Of a stretch of DNA of 34,416 bases, positions 14,689 through 21,784 are shown piece after piece (the stretch's first letter is position 1; every line of letters begins with the position of its first letter). Below the pieces are notes generated by a model. That model did not search any database, had not been told where the DNA came from, and saw only the letters and a list, made by a program, of their open reading frames with translations. Made by a program: the position numbers and the translations under genes. This stretch comes from an uncultured Oscillospiraceae bacterium (GTDB lineage Bacteria; Bacillota; Clostridia; Oscillospirales; Oscillospiraceae), in contig CAJTOE010000008.1 of NCBI GenBank assembly GCA_910577805.1, positions 1-34,416 on the forward strand, in the 5' to 3' direction.

Positions 14689-16707
14689 GTGAGAAAGCTG
14701 CAATGCAGCCGTATCGCAAAGGCCTGCGCCATCGTGCTTCTGCTGGCCTGCTCCTACGCGGCGGGGCTGTTTGGACTGTACGCCCTGCAATATACAGACA
14801 GCGTCTTTTCCGACAACTGGAAGAACACCGGAGCGGTCTGGAAGGCACTGCAGGAGCGCATCTTTGAGATCGAGGAGGGCGTAAATATCTATGTCAATCT
14901 GCTGGAGAGGAAGCAGCTGGAGAAGACGGGCGGCGGCGGTATCGGCAATCAGGAGGACATGGCGTACCTTCAGGAACGGTTGGATGACATGCAGGAGCGG
15001 TTCAGCCGGGAAAATACGTGGTTCCGCTTCCGGCTCACCAACGACGACGGCACCCGGCTCCTGGACACCAATCTGGTGGAGGGGGAATCCTTTCTGCGGC
15101 TGGTGAAGGGGGCGCATACCAAGACCTTTACAGCCGGTACAGCCGAGCTGTGGGGAGGAGCTGCCACAGACAATCCGGAAAATCCGGGGGAGCAAAGCTA
15201 TGGGTTCGTACTGCAATACGGCCTGCCGGATGAGGTTTCGGAGGAAGTCCCCGACGAGTTTTATGCCGCCTTCGTGAATTACGACATCGGAAAGCACGAG
15301 TTTGACGTGTGCCTGACCGGCTTTCTGAATCTGGGGGCCGTCGCGTTTCTGGCGATGCTGTATCTCCTGTGGGCCTGCGGCCACAAGCCGGGGGATGAGG
15401 ATATCGTCCTCACCTGGCAGGAGAAGATTTTTTTGGATTTCTATCTGTTCGGTATGTTCTGGGCGGCGTTTTTCCTGTGCGCCTGCGTGGTGTTTTTGGG
15501 GGAAAGCATCGTCCGGAACTACAATCCGGAGCTGACGGACTTCCTCCAGGTGGGCCTGGGGGTGAGCTGCGCGGCTCTGGCGGGCGTGATTACCCTGTCC
15601 CTGCGGACCACAATCGTTCGGATAAAGGCCAAGGCCCTGATCCGGACCACTCTGCTGTGCAGAGTGGTCCGCTGGACGGTCAGGACCGTCCAGCGGACTG
15701 TCTATGAGTACGTTCGGAACCTGCCCTTTATCTGGCGGGTGCTGGCGGCCTTTGGGGTCTATATCCTCTTTACGTTCTTCGTCCTGGAGACCTGGGAGGG
15801 GATCACGGCCTTTTTGTGGCTCCTGGTAAACGTTGTGGTTTTCCTGTGGCTGGGCTGGTGGGCCATCGGCCTGCACCGCCTCCGGGAGGGGACGCGGGCG
15901 ATTACCTCCGGTGATTTGGACCACAAAATTGACACCAAGTATATGCCTCTGGACTTACGGGTCCACGCGGAGGATTTGAATAATATTTCCGTGGGGATGC
16001 ACAGCGCGGTGGAGGAGCAGATGAAAAGCGAGCGCTTCAAGGCTGAGCTGATTACCAATGTGTCTCACGACCTGAAAACGCCCCTGACGTCGATTATCAA
16101 CTATGTCAATCTGCTGAAAACCACAGAGCAGACCGACCCCAAGGCGGTGGAATATATCGAGGTGCTGGACCGGAAGTCCCTGCGGCTGAAAAAGCTGACG
16201 GAGGACCTGGTGGAGGCCAGCAAGGCGTCTACGGGGGTGCTGTCGGTGAACCGGGAGAAAATCGGCATGTGCCAGCTTCTGGACCAGGCCTTGGGCGAGT
16301 ACGGCGAGAAGCTGGAGGCCCGGCAGCTCAGTGTGATCCGGACCATTCCGGAGGAGGAGGTCTACGTCTACGCCGACGGGCGGCACCTGTGGCGGGTCAT
16401 CGACAATCTGCTGGCCAACTGCGCCAAGTATGCCATGGAGGGCACCCGCGTCTATGTGGAGGTCTCACGGGGCCAGGGCCGGGGGACGTTCCAGGTGAAG
16501 AACATCTCCAAGGAACCGCTGAACGTACCGGCGGAGCAGCTGATGGAGCGCTTTGTGCGGGGGGACTCCTCCCGCAGCACCGAGGGGTCCGGACTGGGGC
16601 TGTCCATCGCCCGGAGCCTGACCGAGCTCCAGGCGGGGATTTTTGAGCTGGCTGTGGACGGAGATTTATTCAAGGCGGAGGTGACGCTTCCCCAGTACGG
16701 CGGGTGA
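14689..16707 (+). CDS. Membrane sensor histidine kinase (VanS-like)
   Basis: This 672-residue kinase is the partner of the preceding regulator. It has an N-terminal membrane helix (about 9-33), an extracytoplasmic region (about 35-210), then several hydrophobic segments (about 212-229, 250-270, 285-305, 350-366, 373-394). A short HAMP-like linker (about 396-445) leads to the HisKA motif NVSHDLKTPLTSI with His460. The ATPase domain has the N-box DNLLANCAKYA (about 566) and GSGLGLSIARS (about 624). The usual DxGxG box is replaced by VKNISKEPL, as in several clostridial kinases. The extra mid-protein helices are unusual for a VanS-type sensor. The GTG start follows directly on the regulator stop. 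The signal is unknown. Confidence 0.93.
   Translation: MRKLQCSRIAKACAIVLLLACSYAAGLFGLYALQYTDSVFSDNWKNTGAVWKALQERIFEIEEGVNIYVNLLERKQLEKTGGGGIGNQEDMAYLQERLDDMQERFSRENTWFRFRLTNDDGTRLLDTNLVEGESFLRLVKGAHTKTFTAGTAELWGGAATDNPENPGEQSYGFVLQYGLPDEVSEEVPDEFYAAFVNYDIGKHEFDVCLTGFLNLGAVAFLAMLYLLWACGHKPGDEDIVLTWQEKIFLDFYLFGMFWAAFFLCACVVFLGESIVRNYNPELTDFLQVGLGVSCAALAGVITLSLRTTIVRIKAKALIRTTLLCRVVRWTVRTVQRTVYEYVRNLPFIWRVLAAFGVYILFTFFVLETWEGITAFLWLLVNVVVFLWLGWWAIGLHRLREGTRAITSGDLDHKIDTKYMPLDLRVHAEDLNNISVGMHSAVEEQMKSERFKAELITNVSHDLKTPLTSIINYVNLLKTTEQTDPKAVEYIEVLDRKSLRLKKLTEDLVEASKASTGVLSVNREKIGMCQLLDQALGEYGEKLEARQLSVIRTIPEEEVYVYADGRHLWRVIDNLLANCAKYAMEGTRVYVEVSRGQGRGTFQVKNISKEPLNVPAEQLMERFVRGDSSRSTEGSGLGLSIARSLTELQAGIFELAVDGDLFKAEVTLPQYGG
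15643..15698. repeat. Two overlapping perfect inverted repeats inside the kinase gene
   Basis: The first stem pairs 15643-15655 with 15659-15671 (13 bp, 3-nt loop). The second pairs 15667-15681 with 15684-15698 (15 bp, 2-nt loop). They share 15667-15671, so both full stems cannot form together. The frame stays open and encodes residues 318-337, a basic stretch after a membrane helix. Confidence 0.85.
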
Positions 16708-16731
16708 GTGTTTCCGAGAAAGGATGTTCTT

Positions 16732-17385
16732 ATGGAACCCCTTGTGTATCAAAATCTGGAAACTATTTGGGATTATATGCACCTGCGCATGGAGCTGCGT
16801 CCGGCGGACTGCATCGTAGGTTTTGGCAACTACAATACGGCCATTGCGGTCCGGGCGGCGGAGTTGTACCACCAAAAGCTGGCGCCGAAGATTCTCTTTT
16901 CCGGCGGGCTGGGGCGCAACACCGACGGTCGCTGGTCCAGCAGTGAAGCGGCGCGGTTCGCGGAGCTGGCGGTGCGGGAGGGGGTGCCCCAGGAGGATAT
17001 CATTCTGGAGGACCGGTCCGCCAACACGGCGGAAAATATCCTGTTTACGCAAAAAAAGCTCCAGGCGCTGGGCATGAATGTCCGGACGGTTTTAGGGGTC
17101 CACCAGCCCTTCATGGAGCGGCGGATTTACGCGGCCCTGAAAGTCTATTGGCCGGAGCTGGACGCGGTCATTACCTCCCCCCGCACGTCCATTGAGGAGT
17201 ATATCCAGGCAGCCGCCCGGCAGGGCTTGGACGAAAAGACGGCGGTGGAGGTCATTGTGGGCGATTTCCAGCGCATCGACGTGTACGCGCAAAAGGGCTA
17301 TCAAATTCCGCAGCACGTCCCGGAGGAGGCCCAGCGGGCGTTTGAAGCGCTGGTGGAGCTGGGCTACGACGGGCAGCTGGTATAG
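16732..17385 (+). CDS. DUF218 family protein (YdcF/ElyC/SanA-like)
   Basis: This 217-residue protein has the DUF218 fold features: DCIVGFGNYNTAIAVRAAELYH near the N-terminus, KILFSGGLGRNTDGRWSSSEAARFAELAVREGVP, EDRSANTAENILFTQKKL, and a later VHQPFMERRIYAAL. The SxNTxEN segment is the family hallmark. E. coli YdcF binds S-adenosylmethionine, while ElyC and SanA act in envelope maintenance. No membrane segment is seen here, so it is closer to the YdcF type. The ATG at 16732 follows AAAGGA at 7 nt. It lies 24 nt after the kinase gene and likely shares its transcript. The precise function is unknown. Confidence 0.85.
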   Translation: MEPLVYQNLETIWDYMHLRMELRPADCIVGFGNYNTAIAVRAAELYHQKLAPKILFSGGLGRNTDGRWSSSEAARFAELAVREGVPQEDIILEDRSANTAENILFTQKKLQALGMNVRTVLGVHQPFMERRIYAALKVYWPELDAVITSPRTSIEEYIQAAARQGLDEKTAVEVIVGDFQRIDVYAQKGYQIPQHVPEEAQRAFEALVELGYDGQLV

Positions 17386-17412
17386 CTCAATCCGACAAAC
17401 GCGTTTCTTCAT

Positions 17413-17453
17413 AAAAAACACGCTGTCCGTTTGATAGGACAGCGTGTTTTTTT
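17413..17453. terminator. Bidirectional intrinsic terminator
   Basis: A 16-bp stem pairs 17413-17428 with 17437-17452, with an 8-nt loop. It is flanked by A residues on the left and T residues on the right, and can stop both the DUF218 transcript and the minus-strand SSB-like transcript. The minus-strand stop codon at 17452-17454 lies in its T run. Confidence 0.9.
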
Positions 17454-18087
17454 ACGCAGGTTCGGTTTCCGGCTCCGGCGCGGGGGACAGGCCCATGACA
17501 GATATCTCGTAGGCCACCCGCTCCTGGGTCCCCTCCGGCAGGACCTTGGTATATGTACGGCTCTGGAGCCGTCCCTCCAGCCGCAGGCGTCCGCCCACCT
17601 CCATCTGGCCGCACTGGTGGGCCAGACTGCCCCAGGCGATACAGGGCAGATAGTCCGCCCGGCCGTACCGGCGGTTGACCGCCAGTATCATGTCGCAGAT
17701 CACCCGCCCCAGAGGCGTGGACCGCAGGCTGGGAGGCTTACAGATGGTGCCCGCCAGGGTCAGGTGGTTTTCATCCTCCTCCAGGCCGGAGTCCGGTAAA
17801 AATTCCCGCACATAGACGGTGATGACCAGCCGGCTTCCCACGCCGGACTTGTTGTTGTACGAGCGCACCTGGCCCATCAGGGCCGTCCGGTCCCCTGGGG
17901 CCAGGGGATGGCGCTCCAGCATGGGGGCGGAGGCCACTATGTTGATGCGGTCCTCCGCGCCAGACAGGCGCAGCACGGTCAGAGGGAAGAGATAGTAGTC
18001 TACGCCGTGGTTGCTGTGGGAGAACTGGGGAGGCGCGGCGACCCGGCCCCGGAGCAGGATTTTGTTTTCATTCCATTCGGTCTGCAT
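17452..18087 (-). CDS. Tandem OB-fold single-stranded DNA-binding-like protein
   Basis: This 211-residue protein seems to have two SSB-type OB folds. The second (about 107-200) is clearer, with NHLTLAGTICKPPSLRSTPLGRVICDMILAVNR, ADYLPCIAWGSLAHQCGQMEVGGRLRLEGRLQSR and a VAYEISVMGL end, matching the usual SSB strand order. The first (about 8-98) has NKILLRGRVAAPPQFSHSNHGVDYYLFPLTVLR and a GDRTALMGQVRSY segment. A normal bacterial SSB has one OB fold and an acidic DDDIPF-type tail; here the tail is short and proline/glutamate-rich. It is therefore an SSB paralogue with unknown partner contacts, not the main replication SSB. The start lacks a strong ribosome site, so it is moderately certain. Confidence 0.75.
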   Translation of the reverse strand: MQTEWNENKILLRGRVAAPPQFSHSNHGVDYYLFPLTVLRLSGAEDRINIVASAPMLERHPLAPGDRTALMGQVRSYNNKSGVGSRLVITVYVREFLPDSGLEEDENHLTLAGTICKPPSLRSTPLGRVICDMILAVNRRYGRADYLPCIAWGSLAHQCGQMEVGGRLRLEGRLQSRTYTKVLPEGTQERVAYEISVMGLSPAPEPETEPA

Positions 18088-18157
18088 AGCGATACAACAC
18101 CCCTATCGTTTGTTGCTCCAGTATATGCGGGGAAGCAAAGGGGTATGTCCGCAAATT

Positions 18158-19345
18158 TTATTTTGCGTAGTTGTCAAAATAGCCCTGGATCAGGATAATG
18201 GGAGTGCCCTTGTCGCCGCTGCCGCTGGTCAGGTCGCACAGACTGCCGATCAGGTCGGTGAGCTGGCGGGGGGTAGTGCCCTGGCTGGCCATGCTGCCCT
18301 TCAGACTGCCGCTCTTTTGGGAGATGCTCTCCCGGACCGCGTTGGTCAGGGCCTCGCCGGACAGGTCGGCAAAGTCGTTGTCCGCCAGATATTTCAGCTT
18401 CAGCTCGTTGGGCTGGCCCTCCAGGCCGCTGGTGTAAGCGGGGCTGACCACCGGGTCCGCCAGCTCCCAGATTTTCCCGACAGGGTCCTTAAAGGCACCG
18501 TCGCCGTAAATCATGGCCTCCAGGCGCTTGCCGGTGGCCTCGCACAGCCGCTGCTGGAGCTTGTCCACAAACGCCTGGCAGTCCCTGGGGAAGAGCTTGA
18601 CAGTCTCCTCCGTGGCCTTATTGGAGCCAAGCAGGCCGAACTGCTCGTTGCAGCCGGAGCCGTCCACCGGGGCGGTCATCAGGTCACTGAGCAGCAGGAC
18701 TTTTTCCGCGCCCGCCTTTTGCAGCCGCTGCTGGGAACGGAAGCGGGTGTGGATGTCACAGCACAGCACGTGCTTGGTGTATTGCAGAACGGTGCGCACG
18801 TCGTTGGAGAACAGGAACTCCACCTCGCAGCCCTGCTCCTGGAAGAGGTTTTTATAGTATTCCACGTAATCCACGCCGGTGAAGGGGTGCTTTTCGTAGC
18901 CGAATAACTCCCGGTAGCGCTTCTCGTCCAGCACGTCGCTCCAGGGGTTGACTCCCTTTTCGTCCAAAAGGTCCTCGTCAAACAGGTGGTTGCCCACCTC
19001 GTCAGCGGGGTAGCTGAACTGGATATAGGCCTTTTTGAAGGCCTTGGCCACGCCCTTGAGACAGATGGCGATACGATTGCGGCTCAGGATGGGGAAGGTC
19101 AGGCCGACCGTATCCACGCCGAATTTGGTCCGGCAGTCCTGGGCGATGGCGTCGATGGAGGCGTAGTTGCCCTGGGCGCGGGCCACCACGGCCTCGGTGA
19201 CGGCCACGATATCCCGGTCCTGGAAGGTAAGTGATTGCTCCGCCTGACAGGCCAGGATCGCGTCCGTGACGATCTGGACCAGGTCGTCGCCCTGGCGGAT
19301 GACGGGGCAGCGTACGCCGCGGGAAACAGTACCCACAGTTCTCAT
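18158..19345 (-). CDS. Coenzyme F420-0:L-glutamate ligase-like protein
   Basis: This 395-residue protein resembles the F420-gamma-glutamyl ligase (CofE/FbiB) family in its N-terminal part: VRCPVIRQGDDLVQIVTDAIL, then QDRDIVAVTEAVVARAQGNY, VGLTFPILSRNRIAICLKGVAKAF, and later DTHxR-like CCDIHTRFRSQQRL. The C-terminal portion includes YGDGAFKDPVGKIWELADPVVSP. CofE adds glutamates to coenzyme F420-0, but most Clostridia lack F420, and no other F420 gene is in the window. The real substrate is therefore uncertain. The ATG follows AGGGAG, and the gene has its own promoter at 19396-19424. It is likely monocistronic or leads into the SSB-like gene. Confidence 0.75.
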   Translation of the reverse strand: MRTVGTVSRGVRCPVIRQGDDLVQIVTDAILACQAEQSLTFQDRDIVAVTEAVVARAQGNYASIDAIAQDCRTKFGVDTVGLTFPILSRNRIAICLKGVAKAFKKAYIQFSYPADEVGNHLFDEDLLDEKGVNPWSDVLDEKRYRELFGYEKHPFTGVDYVEYYKNLFQEQGCEVEFLFSNDVRTVLQYTKHVLCCDIHTRFRSQQRLQKAGAEKVLLLSDLMTAPVDGSGCNEQFGLLGSNKATEETVKLFPRDCQAFVDKLQQRLCEATGKRLEAMIYGDGAFKDPVGKIWELADPVVSPAYTSGLEGQPNELKLKYLADNDFADLSGEALTNAVRESISQKSGSLKGSMASQGTTPRQLTDLIGSLCDLTSGSGDKGTPIILIQGYFDNYAK

Positions 19346-19395
19346 AATTGCATAACTCCCTGCTTTATAGCGTTTATCGGGGTAAAACCCTCTCT

Positions 19396-19424
19396 ATTAT
19401 ACGCGCCGGACGGGGGATTGTAAA
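19396..19424 (-). promoter_or_regulatory. Promoter of the F420-ligase-like gene
   Basis: On the minus strand, TTTACA (19424-19419) and TATAAT (19401-19396) are separated by 17 nt. The -10 is consensus and the -35 matches 5 of 6. The start codon is 51 nt downstream at 19345. Confidence 0.85.
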
Positions 19425-19475
19425 TCATTTTTTTCCAGGGCGGGGGTTTTTGGTTGGAGGTGCGCTTCAGACTTG

Positions 19476-19533
19476 CCACCTTCCCCCGCCAGGGGGGAAG
19501 GTGGATGGCCGGAGGCCAGACGGATGAGGGGGA
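19476..19533. repeat. Partial copy of the palindromic element
   Basis: A 12-bp inverted repeat at 19476-19487 and 19493-19504 is followed by a segment (19508-19533) containing GGCC, a short loop, GGCC and then AGACGGATGAGGG. The right side matches the right half of the element at 9773-9968, while its outer left arm is missing. It lies in the 303-nt space between the F420-ligase-like gene and the lipoprotein gene. That space otherwise holds only a promoter and a terminator. Confidence 0.65.
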
Positions 19534-19551
19534 AAGAACGCCCCCCCAATC

Positions 19552-19572
19552 AAAAAAAGCCCCTTTCGGGGC
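19552..19572 (-). terminator. Intrinsic terminator of the lipoprotein transcript
   Basis: On the minus strand a GCCCC/GGGGC stem with a 4-nt loop (19572-19559) is followed by seven T residues (19558-19552). A second possible stem just upstream in the transcript (19592-19596 with 19567-19571) overlaps it and surrounds the palindrome TCCATATGGA (19577-19586). Confidence 0.8.
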
Positions 19573-19648
19573 ACGCTCCATATGGAACATACCCCGAAGA
19601 GGGCTGTTGGCTTCTCTCTCTGTTCTGCCGGAAAGCTGCTAAAGTGCG

Positions 19649-20068
19649 TTAAAAATCCCTGGCCGCGTTCTGGATGCCGTCGCCCAGGTCACGGGCGGCG
19701 TTCTTGGTGTCGTTCCAAAAATCCCGCATCCCGTCCCGCAGGCCGTCGTCCATCCGGTCAAGCTCCCGGTTCAGGTCCCAGCCGTTGTTGGGCGCTACCC
19801 GGCCATCGGAGTAGGCAGTATACCGCCCGTCCTGGATAAAGTCCTGATAGCGTCCGTCCCGGCGGTTGTAGCTGGTCCGGCCGGCGGAGTAGCTGGTCCC
19901 GGCCGGGCCGGCAGAGCCGGCGGCGGAACCAATCGTGCCGGTGGAGCCGGCGGTGCCGTTGCTTCCATAGTGCTGATCCGCGTTCATGTCCGTGTCTCTG
20001 GCTCCGCAGGCGGTCAGACTGACCGCCAGAGCCGCCGCCACGGGCAAAATGATCCAATTCCTTCGCAT
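19649..20068 (-). CDS. Small secreted lipoprotein of unknown function
   Basis: This 139-residue protein has a basic MRRNW start, a hydrophobic stretch and a lipobox LTAC (residues about 18-21), so it should be lipid-anchored outside the cell. The next part (about 26-70) is low complexity, rich in Gly, Ser, Thr and Ala. The C-terminal third is a charged, repetitive segment with DGLRDGMRDFWNDTKNAARDLGDGIQNAARDF-like spacing, likely an amphipathic helix. I do not recognise a family. The ATG at 20068 follows GGGAGGAAG; a longer in-frame start would place extra residues before the signal sequence. The gene has a strong terminator downstream. Confidence 0.75.
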   Translation of the reverse strand: MRRNWIILPVAAALAVSLTACGARDTDMNADQHYGSNGTAGSTGTIGSAAGSAGPAGTSYSAGRTSYNRRDGRYQDFIQDGRYTAYSDGRVAPNNGWDLNRELDRMDDGLRDGMRDFWNDTKNAARDLGDGIQNAARDF

Positions 20069-20161
20069 CTCAAATCTTCCTCCCGCGCTTGCTTGGAGGT
20101 TCCATCCGGGAGTTAGTATATGAAAAACCGCACAAAGCATAGGATGTATTTTTTGGAAATT

Positions 20162-20755
20162 TTAATCGGGCGCGTCCTCTTCTCCGGCCCCGGCCTCCAG
20201 CACCCAGGCACAGCCCTTCAAGGCCTGCCGCCGCTGCTGCCAGTCGGGCATGAGGGCGGTCATTTGGGCGTAAAAGCCCGGCCCGTGGTCGTGGTGGAGA
20301 AAATGCACCAGCTCGTGGAGGGCCACATAATCCCGCAAAAACTCCGGGCAGCGGGCCAGGGCGGTGTTCAGGGTGATGTAACCCTGCCGCCAGTGGCAGT
20401 TGCCCCACTGGCTCTTCATCCGGCGGAGTTTTATTTGGGGGAAGCGAACGCCTAGACCCTCCACCTGGGGGTACATCCGCAGGACCGCATCCGCCAGACA
20501 GGTCCTGCACACCTCCCGGCTGGGCATGGGGTCCAGGTCCTGCCGGTCTGCGTCCCGCCGGGCCTGGACCCGGAAAATCCAATCGGCCTTATCCCGGATA
20601 AACTGGTCGGCCCGCTCCGGGGGGACCCGAAGCGGGACCGATACGACGATCTGATTTTCCCGGCCAATGCGCAGGTTCAGATTCTTGATTTTTTTTTGCA
20701 CGAAAAAGTAGGAGACAACGCCCTGGGGCGTCTGGACCTGACGAAGCTGCTCCAT
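20162..20755 (-). CDS. YgjP-like (DUF45) M48-type metallopeptidase
   Basis: This 197-residue protein matches the YgjP/DUF45 family, related to zinc metallopeptidases. The motif HELVHFLHHDHG (an HExxH followed by a third ligand) is near residue 143. Before it lie the family segments LNLRIGRENQIVVSVP, RMKSQWGNCHWRQGYITLN and LRDYVALHELVH. The exact substrates are not known. The ATG at 20755 lies 7 nt past the stop of the upstream radical SAM gene and has no clear ribosome site, so coupled translation is likely. A TTG 54 nt upstream is the only alternative and overlaps that gene. Confidence 0.82.
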   Translation of the reverse strand: MEQLRQVQTPQGVVSYFFVQKKIKNLNLRIGRENQIVVSVPLRVPPERADQFIRDKADWIFRVQARRDADRQDLDPMPSREVCRTCLADAVLRMYPQVEGLGVRFPQIKLRRMKSQWGNCHWRQGYITLNTALARCPEFLRDYVALHELVHFLHHDHGPGFYAQMTALMPDWQQRRQALKGCAWVLEAGAGEEDAPD

Positions 20756-20762
20756 AACAGGG

Positions 20763-21641
20763 TCAGATGCCCCGGTTGAGGGTCTTTCGCAGCCGGATTT
20801 TTCCCGCAAGCGCCTGGTCCAGCAGGTCCAGGAATTTCTGACGGTCCTCCGGCAGGCCGCCCTTCAGGGGCAGATAGTTGGAGGCGTGGTTGCTGGTGAA
20901 GTGCAGCGGGTCCACGTCCAGGTGCTCCAGAAGGACCTGGCACTCCTCCAGGATGTGGTCCGGGGTGCAGACCTTGAACCGGCCCGCCAGCACGTCGTCG
21001 CCCAGGGGGGTGTCCTTGGCGGGGGCGAAGGTCATAGCGGACAGGTGCCGGGGCTTCATGGCGTTTATCATGCTTGCGGTGGAGAGGATGTGTTCCTCCC
21101 AGTCGCCGTCCTGGCCGGTGAGGCCCATAATGACGATAGCCCACAGGTCGATGCCGGCTTCCACAAGCCGCTGGCCCGCCTCCAGCATTTGCTGGGCGTT
21201 CACACCCTTGTGGATGGCGGACAGCACCGCGTCACTGCCGCTCTCCACCCCCAGATAGGCCCGGTTCAGCCCCGCCTGCCGCAGGGCCTTCAGCTCGTCC
21301 ACGGACTTGGCCAGGGTGCTTCTGGGACCGGCGTAGGTGGTGACCTTTTGCAGGTTGGGGAAGGTCTGATAGAGTTTTTCCAGGATTTTCAAAAGCTCGT
21401 CTGTGGGGATAATAGTTGCGTCGCCGTCCATGAGGAACACGCGCTCCAGGCCGGGGCCGAAGTGGTCCAGAGCCATGTCGATGTCCTCCAGAATCTCTTC
21501 TGTGGGACGTATCCTGAATTTTTTGCTCTTGTACATGGCGCAGAAGGTACATTTATTATGGGAACAGCCAATGGTACACTGGAGCAGGTAGCTTTTCCAT
21601 TCGCCCGGCGGGCGGTAGAGCAGGTCGCTGTCGTAACGCAT
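20763..21641 (-). CDS. Radical SAM protein with a CX4CX2C cluster motif
   Basis: This 292-residue protein has an N-terminal cluster region CTIGCSHNKCTFCAMYK. The likely [4Fe-4S] cysteines are 26, 31 and 34, giving CX4CX2C in place of the classic CX3CX2C; Cys22 lies nearby. Downstream are FLMDGDATIIPTDELLKIL (corresponding to the SAM-binding GGE-like region), YAGPRSTLAKS, AYLGVESGSDAVLSAIHKG and WAIVIMGLTGQ, which together indicate a SAM TIM-barrel. This subfamily is common in Clostridia without an assigned reaction. It forms an operon with the YgjP-like gene, 7 nt apart. No substrate can be inferred. Confidence 0.85.
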   Translation of the reverse strand: MRYDSDLLYRPPGEWKSYLLQCTIGCSHNKCTFCAMYKSKKFRIRPTEEILEDIDMALDHFGPGLERVFLMDGDATIIPTDELLKILEKLYQTFPNLQKVTTYAGPRSTLAKSVDELKALRQAGLNRAYLGVESGSDAVLSAIHKGVNAQQMLEAGQRLVEAGIDLWAIVIMGLTGQDGDWEEHILSTASMINAMKPRHLSAMTFAPAKDTPLGDDVLAGRFKVCTPDHILEECQVLLEHLDVDPLHFTSNHASNYLPLKGGLPEDRQKFLDLLDQALAGKIRLRKTLNRGI

Positions 21642-21702
21642 AGGGACACCTCATTTTACGATATTTTTGGATTTATTAGGATGACTGAGTTGTGCGGGAT
21701 TA

Positions 21703-21744
21703 CACCCTCATCCGTCACCGCCGCAGGCCAGACGGATGAGGGTG
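21703..21744. repeat. Short copy of the palindromic element
   Basis: Perfect 14-bp arms at 21703-21716 and 21731-21744 (CACCCTCATCCGTC and its complement) enclose a 14-nt loop. The arms are the same as the inner terminal repeat of the element at 9773-9968, with the internal hairpins deleted. It lies between the radical SAM gene and hisC. Confidence 0.75.
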
Positions 21745-21784
21745 AAAAGCTTACAGTCACCTCAACCTTACAAATTACACTTCT

